Positions 37,784-46,203 of a stretch of DNA of 64,000 bases are shown piece after piece. How positions within the stretch are numbered: the stretch's first letter is position 1; the number at the start of each line of letters is the position of its first letter. The notes below the pieces were generated by a model. The model was not told the DNA's origin, searched no databases, and saw only the letters and a list, made by a program, of their open reading frames with translations. A program made the position numbers and the translations under genes. Location of the stretch: NCBI GenBank assembly GCA_963846475.1, contig CAWJVZ010000004.1, positions 2,542,001 through 2,606,000 on the forward strand, read 5' to 3'. This DNA comes from DASWJZ01 sp963846475 (GTDB lineage Bacteria; Pseudomonadota; Alphaproteobacteria; Rhizobiales; Afifellaceae).

Positions 37784-38895
37784 GCGCGCCGCCGCAAACC
37801 GGCGACGCCGTCTATTTCAACGGCTCGGTGGCGCTCCGCCAGCCGGTTCGCGTTGACCTCGATCCCGAGGGTATGGCGATCGTGGAGAAAACCGGCCGGT
37901 CGCTCTGGCGCTACGAAAACCTCCGCCTCGCCGATGCGCCGCCGGGCGTGCTGCGGCTCGCCGCCGCCGGCGCGCCGGAGCTGGCGCGGCTGGAGATCCG
38001 CAATCCGGCTCTGCGGTCGGAAATCCTGCGGCGCGCGCCGGCGCTCGGACGCAGCCGTCGGGTCGACGCGGCCGGCACCGCAAAGATCGTCTTCTGGTCG
38101 TTAGCGGCGACGATCTCGCTCGTGCTGACCGTGCTTTTTCTCGTGCCGCTCGTGGCCGACCGGCTGGCGCCGATGGTGCCGATTTCCGTCGAGCGGCGGC
38201 TCGGCGAGGCCGTCGACAGCCAGGTGCGGGCGCTGTTCGGCGGCGAAGCATGCGCCGCCGAGCCCGGCCGCAGCGCGCTGGCCAAACTCGGCACAAAGCT
38301 CACCGGCGCGGCCGATTTGCCGATGTCGGTCGACATCGCCGTGCTGCAGTCGGAAGTGCCGAACGCCATCGCGCTGCCGGGCGGCAAGCTCTACGTCCTG
38401 GCGCCGCTCCTCGCGGAGGCGAAGCACCCCGACGAGCTCGCCGGCGTTCTGGCGCACGAGCTCGGCCATGTCGCCGGCCGCGACGGTCTGCGAAAGCTCC
38501 TGCAGACCGGCGGCAGTTCCTTCCTGCTCGGTCTCCTCTTCGGCGACGTCACCGGCGGCGCGGCGATCGTCTTCGCCGCGCAGGTGCTGGTCGACAGCCG
38601 CTATTCGCGCGAGGCCGAAGCTGCCGCCGACGCCTTCGCCGCCGCGCTGATGCTGCGGCTGGGCCGCTCGCCGAAACCGCTCGGCGCCTTCTTGGGACGC
38701 CTCGACAAGGACAGCGGCGACGACTTCGCCTTCATGCTGAGTCATCCCGTGACGGCGGAGCGCATGCCGATGCTCGCGGCGCAGGACCGCCCGGCCACCG
38801 GGCCGCCGCTCCTCACGAGCGCCGAATGGCGGTCCCTCAAGGCCATCTGCGGGAGCGGCAGGGCCGCGGACAAGGAAAATCAGAGGCGCTTGTAG
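37780..38895 (+). CDS. M48 family membrane metalloprotease
   Basis: 371 residues from a TTG start. A membrane helix near residue 110 (IVFWSLAATISLVLTVLFLV), then the zinc protease domain: NAIALPGGKLYVLAPLL, HELGHVAGRDG (His226, Glu227, His230) and the third ligand in SREAEAAADAFAA. Ends with LSHPVTAERMPML. This matches the M48/DUF898 gene pair seen in many proteobacteria. The 3' end overlaps the opposing GNAT gene by 16 bases. Confidence 0.9.
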   Translation: MSAPPQTGDAVYFNGSVALRQPVRVDLDPEGMAIVEKTGRSLWRYENLRLADAPPGVLRLAAAGAPELARLEIRNPALRSEILRRAPALGRSRRVDAAGTAKIVFWSLAATISLVLTVLFLVPLVADRLAPMVPISVERRLGEAVDSQVRALFGGEACAAEPGRSALAKLGTKLTGAADLPMSVDIAVLQSEVPNAIALPGGKLYVLAPLLAEAKHPDELAGVLAHELGHVAGRDGLRKLLQTGGSSFLLGLLFGDVTGGAAIVFAAQVLVDSRYSREAEAAADAFAAALMLRLGRSPKPLGAFLGRLDKDSGDDFAFMLSHPVTAERMPMLAAQDRPATGPPLLTSAEWRSLKAICGSGRAADKENQRRL

Positions 38896-39395
38896 TAGAG
38901 CGCCGTGGCGCAGAACGCGCCGTCCGGCATGAGCGCATAGTCCGGGATCTCGCCGGCCCGCACATAGCCGCGCCGCCGATAAAAATCCTCCGCCCCGCTG
39001 CCGCTCGCGGTGTCGAGCGTGAGCAGCCAGCGGCCGAGCTCGATCGACCGCGCCTCCAGCGCATCCATCAGGCGCGATGCCGTCCCGCCCCTCCGTGCGT
39101 CCCTGCGCACCAGCAGCTTCGCCACGTCGGCGCGATGCGGCTGGTTGGGCTTCCAGCTGGGCTGCAGCAGCACTGTGCCGATCGCCCGCTCGCCGTCGAA
39201 CGCGGCGAAGAGATGGGCGCGGCCGGCGCGCATGTCGGCGATGGTGGCGCGCCAGAAACCCTCCGCTTCGGCGCGCGTCAGCTCGGCCATGAAACCGACC
39301 GAGGCGCCGCCGGCGACGCAATCGAGGAGCACTTCGGCCAGGCTGGAGAGCTGTGGCTCGGCCGCCTCCGCCGTGAGCTCCACCACCCTCCCCAT
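38880..39395 (-). CDS. GNAT family N-acetyltransferase
   Basis: 171 residues. Acetyl-CoA-binding motif AKLLVRRDARRGGTASRLM (R-x-x-G-x-x), preceded by IGTVLLQPSWKPNQPHRADV and followed by LLTLDTASGSGAEDFYRRRG, the layout of GNAT enzymes. The acceptor is unknown. Encoded a few bases downstream of gpmA on the same strand, so probably co-transcribed. Confidence 0.85.
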   Translation of the reverse strand: MGRVVELTAEAAEPQLSSLAEVLLDCVAGGASVGFMAELTRAEAEGFWRATIADMRAGRAHLFAAFDGERAIGTVLLQPSWKPNQPHRADVAKLLVRRDARRGGTASRLMDALEARSIELGRWLLTLDTASGSGAEDFYRRRGYVRAGEIPDYALMPDGAFCATALYYKRL

Positions 39396-39398
39396 GCC

Positions 39399-40019
39399 TC
39401 AGTCCGCGAGAATTTTTTTATCCGCCACGGTCGTGTCGGCGTTCAGCCGATAGACCAGCGGCACGCCGGTGGCGAGCTCCAGCCTGGTCACGGCGTCAGG
39501 CGTCAGCCGGTCGAGCACCATGACCAGCGCCCGCAGCGAATTGCCGTGGGCGGAGACCAGCACGCGGCGGCCGCGCATCGCGTCGGGCAGGATGCGCATC
39601 AGGTAATAGGGCCAGACGCGCGCGCCGGTGTCGCGGAGGCTCTCGCCGCCGGGCGGCGCGGTGTCGTAGGAGCGCCGCCAGACATGCACCTGCTCGGCGC
39701 CCCATCTGGCGCGCGCATCGTCCTTGTTGAGGCCGGAGAGGTCGCCGTAATCGCGCTCGTTCAGCGCCAAGTCTCGATGCTCTTCCAGCCCGCTCTTGCC
39801 GAGTTCTTTCAGCATGAGTTTGAGGGTGTCCTGCGCCCGGGTGAGCGCGCTCGTATAGGCGACGTCGAAGCCGAGCCCTAGCTCCTTCAGCTTGCGGCCG
39901 GCCTTGCGCGCCTCCTCGACACCGGTCTCCGTGAGGCCCACGTCGCGCCAGCCGGTGAACAGGTTCTTCAGGTTCCACTCGCTCTGGCCGTGGCGCACGA
40001 GCACGAGAAGGCGGTCCAT
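39399..40019 (-). CDS. gpmA: 2,3-bisphosphoglycerate-dependent phosphoglycerate mutase
   Basis: 206 residues, glycolytic interconversion of 3- and 2-phosphoglycerate. Seen: phosphohistidine motif LVRHGQSEWNLKNLFTGW, TSALTRAQDTLKLML, ALNERDYGDLSGLNKDDAR (catalytic Glu), PPGGESLRDTGARVWPYY and VSAHGNSLRALVMVLD (second His). The protein is shorter than E. coli GpmA, as usual in alphaproteobacteria. In rhizobia gpmA normally follows dapB, as here with one small gene between. Confidence 0.93.
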   Translation of the reverse strand: MDRLLVLVRHGQSEWNLKNLFTGWRDVGLTETGVEEARKAGRKLKELGLGFDVAYTSALTRAQDTLKLMLKELGKSGLEEHRDLALNERDYGDLSGLNKDDARARWGAEQVHVWRRSYDTAPPGGESLRDTGARVWPYYLMRILPDAMRGRRVLVSAHGNSLRALVMVLDRLTPDAVTRLELATGVPLVYRLNADTTVADKKILAD

Positions 40020-40143
40020 GAGGGCTCCAGTCGGCTGCAAGGCAAGTGGTAAAGGGGTCGAAGCCGCTTCCCGTCAAGTCGCCGACCAACGGCGAGGTAT
40101 TTGTGCAACGCTAAGCGCGCGGCCGGAGGTATGACCGAGGCGG

Positions 40144-40533
40144 CTATTCCGGGATGCAGCTCACCGTGGAAAAATTGCCGCTTTCCAGCTGCATGGTCAC
40201 GTCGAACGCCGCCCGATCGCCGTCACGCTTCAGCACCGAGCTGACGATCGTGTTGCCGCCGGAATCGAAGCCGCCCATCGGACCGCCCCAATTGATCGTC
40301 CCCGCATCGGTCAGCTCGTATTCGTAGGAGCCCTCGTAGGCTCCGTCGAATGCCGGCCCGCGATAGGTGTTCCCGACAATCTCGATGTCGCCGAGATGCA
40401 TCATCATGTTGCCGGCATACATCTGGCAGCGATAGATGCCGTCGGGCAGCTGGGCGGCCGAGGCACTCGTGACGAACGCCGCGGCAAGAGCCGCGCCGAG
40501 GCTCAATACAAACATCGATCTATTCGGCCGCAT
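40144..40533 (-). CDS. Small exported protein, unknown
   Basis: 129 residues: signal peptide SMFVLSLGAALAAAFVTSASA, then a mature domain with LPDGIYRCQMYAGNMMMHLG, NTYRGPAFDG, INWGGPMGGFDSGGNTIVSS and a final Cys near the end, so two cysteines could form a disulfide. The mature part looks like a small beta-rich periplasmic fold. ATG 40533 has CGGAG six bases upstream; ATG 40539 is also possible. It interrupts the usual dapB-gpmA pair. Confidence 0.65.
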   Translation of the reverse strand: MRPNRSMFVLSLGAALAAAFVTSASAAQLPDGIYRCQMYAGNMMMHLGDIEIVGNTYRGPAFDGAYEGSYEYELTDAGTINWGGPMGGFDSGGNTIVSSVLKRDGDRAAFDVTMQLESGNFSTVSCIPE

Positions 40534-40622
40534 ATTCATCTCCGGTTCGGGGTTCAAGACACAGCGGGAGGAGTTGCGAAGCTGTTCACAACGCGCGCGC
40601 CCGTTCGGCGGCTCCTGCGGAG

Positions 40623-41432
40623 TCAGTGCAGGCCCAGCACGTCGGCCATGTCGTAGAGGCCGGGCTTCTTGTCGAAGGCCCACAGCGCCGCCCGGAGCGC
40701 GCCGCGCACAAAGATTTCGCGGCTTTCGGCGCGGTGGGTGAGCTCGATCCGCTCGCCGTTGCCGGCGAGGACCACCATGTGGTCGCCGACGACCGAGCCG
40801 CCGCGCAGCGACGCGAAGCCGATCGCCCCCTCCGGGCGCGCGCCGGTATGGCCGTCGCGCACCCGCACGGCGCTTTCGGCGAGGTCGATTCCGCGGCCCT
40901 GCGCGGCGGCGCGGCCGAGGAGGAGCGCCGTGCCCGACGGCGCGTCGACCTTGTGGCGGTGGTGCATCTCGAGGATCTCGATGTCGTAGTCCGGGCCGAG
41001 CACCGCCGCGGCGCGGCGCAGCAGCCCGGCGAGGAGGTTCACGCCGAGGCTCATATTGCCGGAGCGGACGATGCGGCAATGGCGCGCCGCCGCCTTCAGC
41101 CGCTCCTCGTCGGCGGCGGTCAGCCCGGTCGTGCCGATCACATGCACGATGCGCGCCTGCGCCGACAGCTCGGAATAGGCGACGACGCCTCCGGCGCGGT
41201 GAAATCGAGCACGGCATCGGTGTTGGCGAAGGCCGGCAGCGGATCGGCGCCGACCAGGATGCCGCTGGCCCCGGCCCCGGCGACAAGCCCCGCATCCTGG
41301 CCCTGCACGGCGGCTTCCGGCCGGTCGAGCGCGCCGACCAGCCGCATCTTCGGCTCGTTCGAGCACGGCGCGGATCAGCGCCTGGCCCATCCGCCCGCCG
41401 GCGCCCACCACCACGACCCGCAACTCCGGCAT
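40623..41432 (-). CDS. dapB: 4-hydroxy-tetrahydrodipicolinate reductase DapB, two compensating frameshifts
   Basis: NAD(P)H-dependent step of lysine/diaminopimelate synthesis. Seen: VVVVGAGGRMGQALIRAVLE, then in another frame MRLVGALDRPEAAVQGQDAG and TDAVLDFTAPEAS, and back in the first frame IGTTGLTAADEERLKAAARH, SGNMSLGVNLLAGLL, EILEMHHRHKVDAPSGTAL (catalytic His and Lys). One extra base near 41356 and one missing base near 41189 bracket the middle segment. dapB is essential in most bacteria, so sequence error is more likely than a real double frameshift. Confidence 0.88.
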   Translation of the reverse strand: MPELRVVVVGAGGRMGQALIRAVLERAEDAAGRRARPAGSRRAGPGCGACRRGRGQRHPGRRRSAAGLRQHRCRARFHRAGGVVAYSELSAQARIVHVIGTTGLTAADEERLKAAARHCRIVRSGNMSLGVNLLAGLLRRAAAVLGPDYDIEILEMHHRHKVDAPSGTALLLGRAAAQGRGIDLAESAVRVRDGHTGARPEGAIGFASLRGGSVVGDHMVVLAGNGERIELTHRAESREIFVRGALRAALWAFDKKPGLYDMADVLGLH

Positions 41433-41560
41433 ATCCGTCCCCTCTTTGCGCGCTCCGCTCATCCGAGGCAGGCGAACGCGAATGCGCCCTATAGCGATGC
41501 CGCCGCGGGAAACCGCGCTTTGTCTGACAGGCGCGCGACGGACGGGCTAAGAGAGCCGGC

Positions 41561-42936
41561 ATGGACGGCAGCATCATCGCCAGGCAGGATTTTTCGGGCC
41601 GCTGGTCCGGCCGCCGGCTGCGGCTTTCCACGCTGATCCGGCTCCGCTGGCTCGCCGTCATCGGCCAGACCGCGGCGATCCTGGTGGTCGGGCTTTGGTT
41701 CGAGTTCCCGCTGCCCTTCGGCGCCTGCTTCGCGCTGATCTCGCTCTCCGCCTGGCTCAATCTGGGGCTGCGGATCGTCTTTCCGGCCTCGCACCGCCTC
41801 GACCCGAACTGGGCGGCGCTGCTCCTCGCCTACGACCTCCTGCAGCTCGCCGGGCTGCTCTATCTGACCGGCGGCCTGGAAAACCCCTTCGCCATCCTGC
41901 TCCTCGGCCCGGTGATGGTCTCCGCCACCACGCTGCAGCCCGACAAGACGTTTCTGCTCGGCGCCATGACGCTTGCGGCGGCGACCGTGCTCGTCTTCAT
42001 CCACCAGCCGCTGCCCTGGTTCCCCGGCGAGACTTTTGCCGCGCCGCTGCACTATGTCGGCGGCGTCTGGGTGGCGCTCGTCTGCGCGCTCGTCTTCATG
42101 GCGTTCTATTCCTTCCGCGTGGCGGAGGAAGCGCGCCAGCTCGCCGACGCGCTGGCCGCGACCGAGCTGGTGCTGCAGCGCGAGCAGCACATCTCGGCGC
42201 TCGACGGCCTGGCGGCCGCGGCTGCGCACGAGCTCGGCACGCCGCTCGCCACCATCGCGCTGGTCGCCAACGAGCTCGCCCGCGAAATGGCCCCGGACGA
42301 CCCCCGCGCCGAGGACATGCGAGCTGATCCGCACGCAGTCGCAGCGCTGCCGCGAGATCCTTTCCAAGATCGCCTCGCTCTCGTCGGCGCCGGAGGAGCA
42401 TCTCGGCCAGATGCCGCTGTCGCATCTCCTGGAGGAGATCACCGCCCCGCATCGCAATTTCGGCATTTCCATCGACGATCGAAACGACAGGCGAAGGCCC
42501 GGAGCCGGTGGCGGCGCGCAATCCGGGCGTCGCCTATGGGCTCGGCAACCTCGTCGACAACGCCGTCGATTTCGCCGAGCGCGAGGTCCGGCTGTCGGCG
42601 GAATGGACGCCGGATACGGTGCGGGTGACCATCGCCGACGACGGGCCCGGCTTTGCGGCCGACCTGATCGACCGCCTCGGCGAGCCCTACGTGACGACCC
42701 GGCGGCTCACCGTGAAGCCGACCGACGAGCATGGCGGTCTCGGCCTCGGCATCTTCATCGCCAAGACGCTCCTGGAGCGCTCCGGCGCCAGGCTCGTCCT
42801 GGCCAACCGCAAGCCGACCGAGAAAGGCGCCCTGGTGGCGATCGAGTGGACGCGCGGCGAATTCGAGAAGACGGCAGCCGAAATGCTCGGCCGTGAGCGC
42901 AATCGGGCCGAAGTAAGCTTGATTGCCGAAGGATAG
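41561..42936 (+). CDS. regB: Redox sensor histidine kinase RegB/PrrB/ActS, two frameshifts
   Basis: About 460 residues. Six-helix membrane sensor with the ubiquinone-binding heptapeptide GGLENPF, then DHp domain AAAAHELGTPLATIALVANE (phosphorylated His), ELIRTQSQRCREILSKIASL in the next frame, and ATPase blocks NPGVAYGLGNLVDNAVDFAE, IADDGPGF and HGGLGLGIFIAKTLLERSG in the third. Extra bases near 42320 and 42485 cause the breaks. It phosphorylates the RegA-type regulator encoded 42 bases downstream and senses respiratory redox state. Confidence 0.9.
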
Positions 42937-42978
42937 TGCTTACGTTCCCGTCAACCTCTATGATGAGAAGCACACAGC

Positions 42979-43557
42979 ATGCTGGAACGTATTGAACCCA
43001 TGGCCGACCAGCCGATCTCCTCTGCTCCCGGCAAGGCCGAGGTCCTGCTCCTGGTCGACGACGACAAGGCTTTCGTGCAGCGACTCGCCCGGGCGATGGA
43101 GAAGCGCGGCTTTGTGACGGAAACGGCGGAATCGGTCGCGGAAGCGCGCGCCAAGGTCGAGGCAAGCAACCCCGACTTCGCCGTCGTCGACATGCGGCTG
43201 GAGGACGGCAACGGCCTCGACGTGATCGAGATTTTGCGCAGCCGCCGCCCCGACGCGCGGGCGATCATCCTGACCGGCTACGGCAACATCGCGACGGCGG
43301 TGACCGCGGTGAAGCTCGGCGCGGTCGACTACCTCTCCAAGCCGGCCGACGCCGACGAGATCTATGCCGCGCTGACGCAGAAGAAGCACGAGCGCGCCGA
43401 GCCGCCGGAAAACCCGATGTCGGCCGACCGCGTGCGCTGGGAGCACATCCAGCGCGTCTACGAGCTCTGCGACCGCAACGTCTCGGAGACGGCGCGCCGC
43501 CTCAACATGCACCGCCGCACGCTGCAGCGCATCCTGGCGAAGCGCGCCCCGCGCTAG
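42979..43557 (+). CDS. regA: Response regulator RegA/PrrA/ActR
   Basis: 192 residues. Receiver domain LLLVDDDKAFVQRLARAMEK with phosphoacceptor Asp71 in FAVVDMRLEDGNGLDVIEIL, ILTGYGNIATAVTAVKLGAV and the Lys in YLSKPADADEI, then a Fis-type HTH WEHIQRVYELCDRNVSETAR plus RLNMHRRTLQRILAKRAPR, which is almost invariant among RegA proteins. It controls respiratory, photosynthetic and nitrogen-fixation genes in relatives. An internal ATG at 43000 is a possible alternative start. Confidence 0.95.
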   Translation: MLERIEPMADQPISSAPGKAEVLLLVDDDKAFVQRLARAMEKRGFVTETAESVAEARAKVEASNPDFAVVDMRLEDGNGLDVIEILRSRRPDARAIILTGYGNIATAVTAVKLGAVDYLSKPADADEIYAALTQKKHERAEPPENPMSADRVRWEHIQRVYELCDRNVSETARRLNMHRRTLQRILAKRAPR

Positions 43558-43562
43558 GCCTC

Positions 43563-44075
43563 ATGAGCGGGCAGCAGGACAGGCCCGACATTCTCATCCG
43601 CGCGCTGGAGGTCGGCGATGCTGAAGGCGTGGCCCGCCTGCAGGCCATGCCCGGCTACCGCTTCGGCACGATGCGCCTGCCCTATGCGACGGTCGCTTCG
43701 GCGCGACAATTTTTGGAGAAGCTCGGGCCCGACGAACTCCTCCTCGGCGCTTTCGTCGGCGACCGTCTGGTCGGCATGGCCGGGCTGCACCGGCATGGCG
43801 GCCGGCGCCGCCATGCGGCGATGCTCGGCGTGGGGGTTGCCGACGATCTGAGCGGCCGCGGCATCGGCACGGCGCTCATCGCGGCGCTCCTCGATGCCGC
43901 CGACAACTGGCTCGATCTCCGCCGCATCGAGCTGACCGTGTTTGCCGACAATGAGCGGGCGATCCGCATCTACGAGCGGTTCGGCTTCGTGCGCGAAGGC
44001 GCCATGCGGGCCTTCGCCTTCCGCGACGGACGCTATGCCGACGCCGTCACCATGGCGCGGCTCCGCGGCGTCTGA
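43563..44075 (+). CDS. GNAT family N-acetyltransferase
   Basis: 170 residues with the acetyl-CoA site LGVGVADDLSGRGIGTALIA and the C-terminal FADNERAIRIYERFGFVREG. The family includes aminoacid, aminoglycoside and polyamine acetylases; the opening IRALEVGDAEGVARLQAMPG does not identify a substrate. Begins six bases after the regA stop, so it is probably transcribed with regBA. Confidence 0.85.
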   Translation: MSGQQDRPDILIRALEVGDAEGVARLQAMPGYRFGTMRLPYATVASARQFLEKLGPDELLLGAFVGDRLVGMAGLHRHGGRRRHAAMLGVGVADDLSGRGIGTALIAALLDAADNWLDLRRIELTVFADNERAIRIYERFGFVREGAMRAFAFRDGRYADAVTMARLRGV

Positions 44076-44120
44076 TCGCCCGCGGCCGCTGTAGCCGCCG
44101 TGGATCCGCGTGTCTGGATT

Positions 44121-44510
44121 CTACTTCCGCGCCTTGCGCGCCGCATAGCGGGCGTCGCGCGCCGCCTTCTGCTCGGCCATCAGCTTCACCTGGGCTGCAG
44201 CCTGGGCGGCGACGGAATTGGCCTGGCGGGCGGCTTCCTCGGCCGCAGCGGCTTCACGGGCCTCCCGCTCGGCTTTTTCGGCGGCCTCGCGGGCCTCGCG
44301 CTCGGCCTTCTCCCTGGCTTCCTTCGCCGCCTTGCGCTCGGCGGCGCGCGCCTCGCGTGCGACGCTCACCGCCTGGCGTGCCGCCTGCCGCTCCTGGAAT
44401 GCCGGGTCCTCGGGTCCGGGCCGCGACTTGAACTTTTCCAGCGCCGCCTTCTTGGCCTCGGCCGCAGCGCTGATGCGGTCGCCAAACTTCGCCTCCTTGA
44501 AACCTGCCAT
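44121..44510 (-). CDS. DUF6481-type Ala/Glu/Arg-rich coiled-coil protein
   Basis: 129 residues, almost entirely one charged helix: FKEAKFGDRISAAAEAKKAA, then repeats of AREKAEREAREAAEKAERE and a basic end. The invariant-looking start (GFKEAKFGDR...AKKAALEKF) is characteristic of a small alphaproteobacterial family often seen beside cold-shock or stress genes. No enzymatic role is visible. Confidence 0.75.
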   Translation of the reverse strand: MAGFKEAKFGDRISAAAEAKKAALEKFKSRPGPEDPAFQERQAARQAVSVAREARAAERKAAKEAREKAEREAREAAEKAEREAREAAAAEEAARQANSVAAQAAAQVKLMAEQKAARDARYAARKARK

Positions 44511-44668
44511 TTCACGTCACCTTCGAAATCGTGCCGAATGCGAGACGCCGATTGCGGCGTTTCGTTCCTGCCGTGCCGGCCGAAATAGGCTCGGCCTCGC
44601 TCCAGCGTCATTCAAGCTCGCGGATCGCCGCTCATGGCATATTCGGCAGGCCGAGGGAAAGGCCTGCT

Positions 44669-45232
44669 CTAAACAGCTCCCATGCGTTCACGGTCGAACA
44701 AAGTCGGCTCGCCCTCAGGCCGCGCGTTCTCGATCATCAGCAGGCGGAGCTTTGTCGCGACGCCGCCCCGAGCGGAGAAGCCGCCGGCCTTGCCGCTCGC
44801 GGCCACCACGCGATGACACGGCACGACGATCGGGAAAGGATTTTTGCCTAGCGCCTGGCCGACGTCGCGCGCCGCGCCCGGCTCGCCCAGCCGCGCCGCC
44901 ACCTCCCCATAAGTGAGCGTCGCGCCGGGCGGAATCTTTTGGGCGACTTCGTAGACGCGCCGACAAAAGTCCGGGACGCCGTCCATGTCCAGCGCGACGC
45001 CCGAGAGATCCCTGGCCTCGCCGCGGAGCAGGGCGGTGATGCTCTCGACGATCTGCTGCACTTCGGGCGGCATCGCCGCCGCGCGTGCGTTGCGAAAGCG
45101 CCGGGCCAGGCGGCTGCGCGTCGCGGCCTCGTCCCGCTCCGGAAGCTGCACGCCGACGATTCCGCTCGGTCCCCAGGCGATGCCGCACGGGCCGATCGTC
45201 GTATCGAAGAGCGCAAATCCGCGTTCGTTCAT
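44669..45232 (-). CDS. ogt: Methylated-DNA--protein-cysteine methyltransferase
   Basis: 187 residues, suicide repair of O6-methylguanine. Active-site IVVPCHRVVAASGKAGGFSA (Cys in PCHR), the helix-turn-helix ATLTYGEVAARLGEPGAARD with the Arg finger, and VGQALGKNPF. N-terminal domain is of the Ogt type without Ada zinc ligands. Start taken at MNERGF; an ATG three codons upstream is possible. Neighbour of mmcB, another DNA-damage gene. Confidence 0.92.
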   Translation of the reverse strand: MNERGFALFDTTIGPCGIAWGPSGIVGVQLPERDEAATRSRLARRFRNARAAAMPPEVQQIVESITALLRGEARDLSGVALDMDGVPDFCRRVYEVAQKIPPGATLTYGEVAARLGEPGAARDVGQALGKNPFPIVVPCHRVVAASGKAGGFSARGGVATKLRLLMIENARPEGEPTLFDRERMGAV

Positions 45233-45281
45233 GACCCGCATGCTAGCACGGCGCGATAGGTGCTGCAGGGCGAATGCCCGT

Positions 45282-45788
45282 TTAGCAGCCGCCGTTTTCC
45301 GCCTCCGGGTCCTCGAGATCGTGCAGGCGCATGGCGCCGGCGCGGGCGATGCGGATCAGCATCTCCTTGCGCGTCGCCGGCGGCAGTTTTTGGCAGCCCG
45401 ACGGGCGCAAAATCTCCGCACCGTAGGGATCGGCGACGATCAGCCCCGCTTCGCGCGGAAAGATCTCGGCCGGCACATGCGGCCCCGTCGCGAAATAGAA
45501 GTGGTCGGCGTGAAAGCAGTAGTCCTGCCATTTGCCGTCGGCGCGAAAATCCTCGACCGAGGATTTGATCTCGACGATGGTGATGGTGCCGTCGGAGCCG
45601 AGCGCCACGAGGTCGGCGCGCCGGCCGGAGCGGAGCGTCACTTCGGGGATGAGGGCTAGCCCCTCGGCCCGCAGCCGCCGGCAGACGCCGCGGCGGATCG
45701 CCAGCGCGCGCTGCGACTGGCGGCCGTCGACCGGCAGGCTCGGCGCCTCCTCCAAAATGCTCAGCTGCGTTACGATACGGATGCCCAC
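45282..45788 (-). CDS. mmcB: MmcB family DNA repair protein
   Basis: 168 residues of PF06319. The PD-(D/E)xK-like core is clear: RSGRRADLVALGSDGTITIV followed by EIKSSVEDFRADGKWQDY, then CFHADHFYFATGPHVPAEIF. MmcB is a mitomycin-C-resistance protein studied in Caulobacter and is LexA-regulated there. GTG 45788 (GIRIVTQLSILEE) is the likely start; an in-frame TTG lies nine codons upstream. Followed on the same strand by ogt. Confidence 0.88.
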   Translation of the reverse strand: MGIRIVTQLSILEEAPSLPVDGRQSQRALAIRRGVCRRLRAEGLALIPEVTLRSGRRADLVALGSDGTITIVEIKSSVEDFRADGKWQDYCFHADHFYFATGPHVPAEIFPREAGLIVADPYGAEILRPSGCQKLPPATRKEMLIRIARAGAMRLHDLEDPEAENGGC

Positions 45789-45926
45789 GCTGCTCGACCC
45801 GTTGTGCCGCCCCAATTCTCATCCTTCCGCCGCCGGACGCAAGCGTGAGTCGGAACGGGACGCCCCTACCGGCGTTTCCGCAGCGAGCCGGCGCGTCGTT
45901 AGCCGGCAGTAATTCCGGAGACGCAT

Positions 45927-46148
45927 ATGACACGCACGGCAAGCAAGGCGGCGATGGCCGCCCTTCTCGGTTTCAGCCTCCTCGCCACGGGCGCTTGCAC
46001 CAGGACGCAGCAATATGCCGCGACCGGCGCCGGGCTCGGCGCGGCAGGCGGTGCGGTGATCGGCGCGGCCACAGGCGGCAACGCACTGACGGGCGCGGTG
46101 ATCGGCGGCACGGCCGGCGCGGTCACCGGCGTCGTGCTGGCGCAGTAG
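45927..46148 (+). CDS. Small glycine-zipper lipoprotein
   Basis: 73 residues. Lipobox LLATGAC gives a lipidated Cys24, followed by GAGLGAAGGAVIGAATGG and GGTAGAVTGVVLAQ, a glycine-zipper (YMGG-like) membrane motif. Such proteins sit in the outer membrane and often respond to envelope stress. GGAG lies eight bases before the ATG. Divergent from mmcB. Confidence 0.8.
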   Translation: MTRTASKAAMAALLGFSLLATGACTRTQQYAATGAGLGAAGGAVIGAATGGNALTGAVIGGTAGAVTGVVLAQ

Positions 46149-46203
46149 AAGCCGTCCGTCGCCCAAGGGAGCGCTGCCCGCGGCGCGGGCGGCGTTGCCG
46201 CGT

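Noticed and set aside
45927..46148. Phage or toxin-like membrane peptide
   Set aside because: The lipobox and glycine zipper identify it as an ordinary small envelope lipoprotein.
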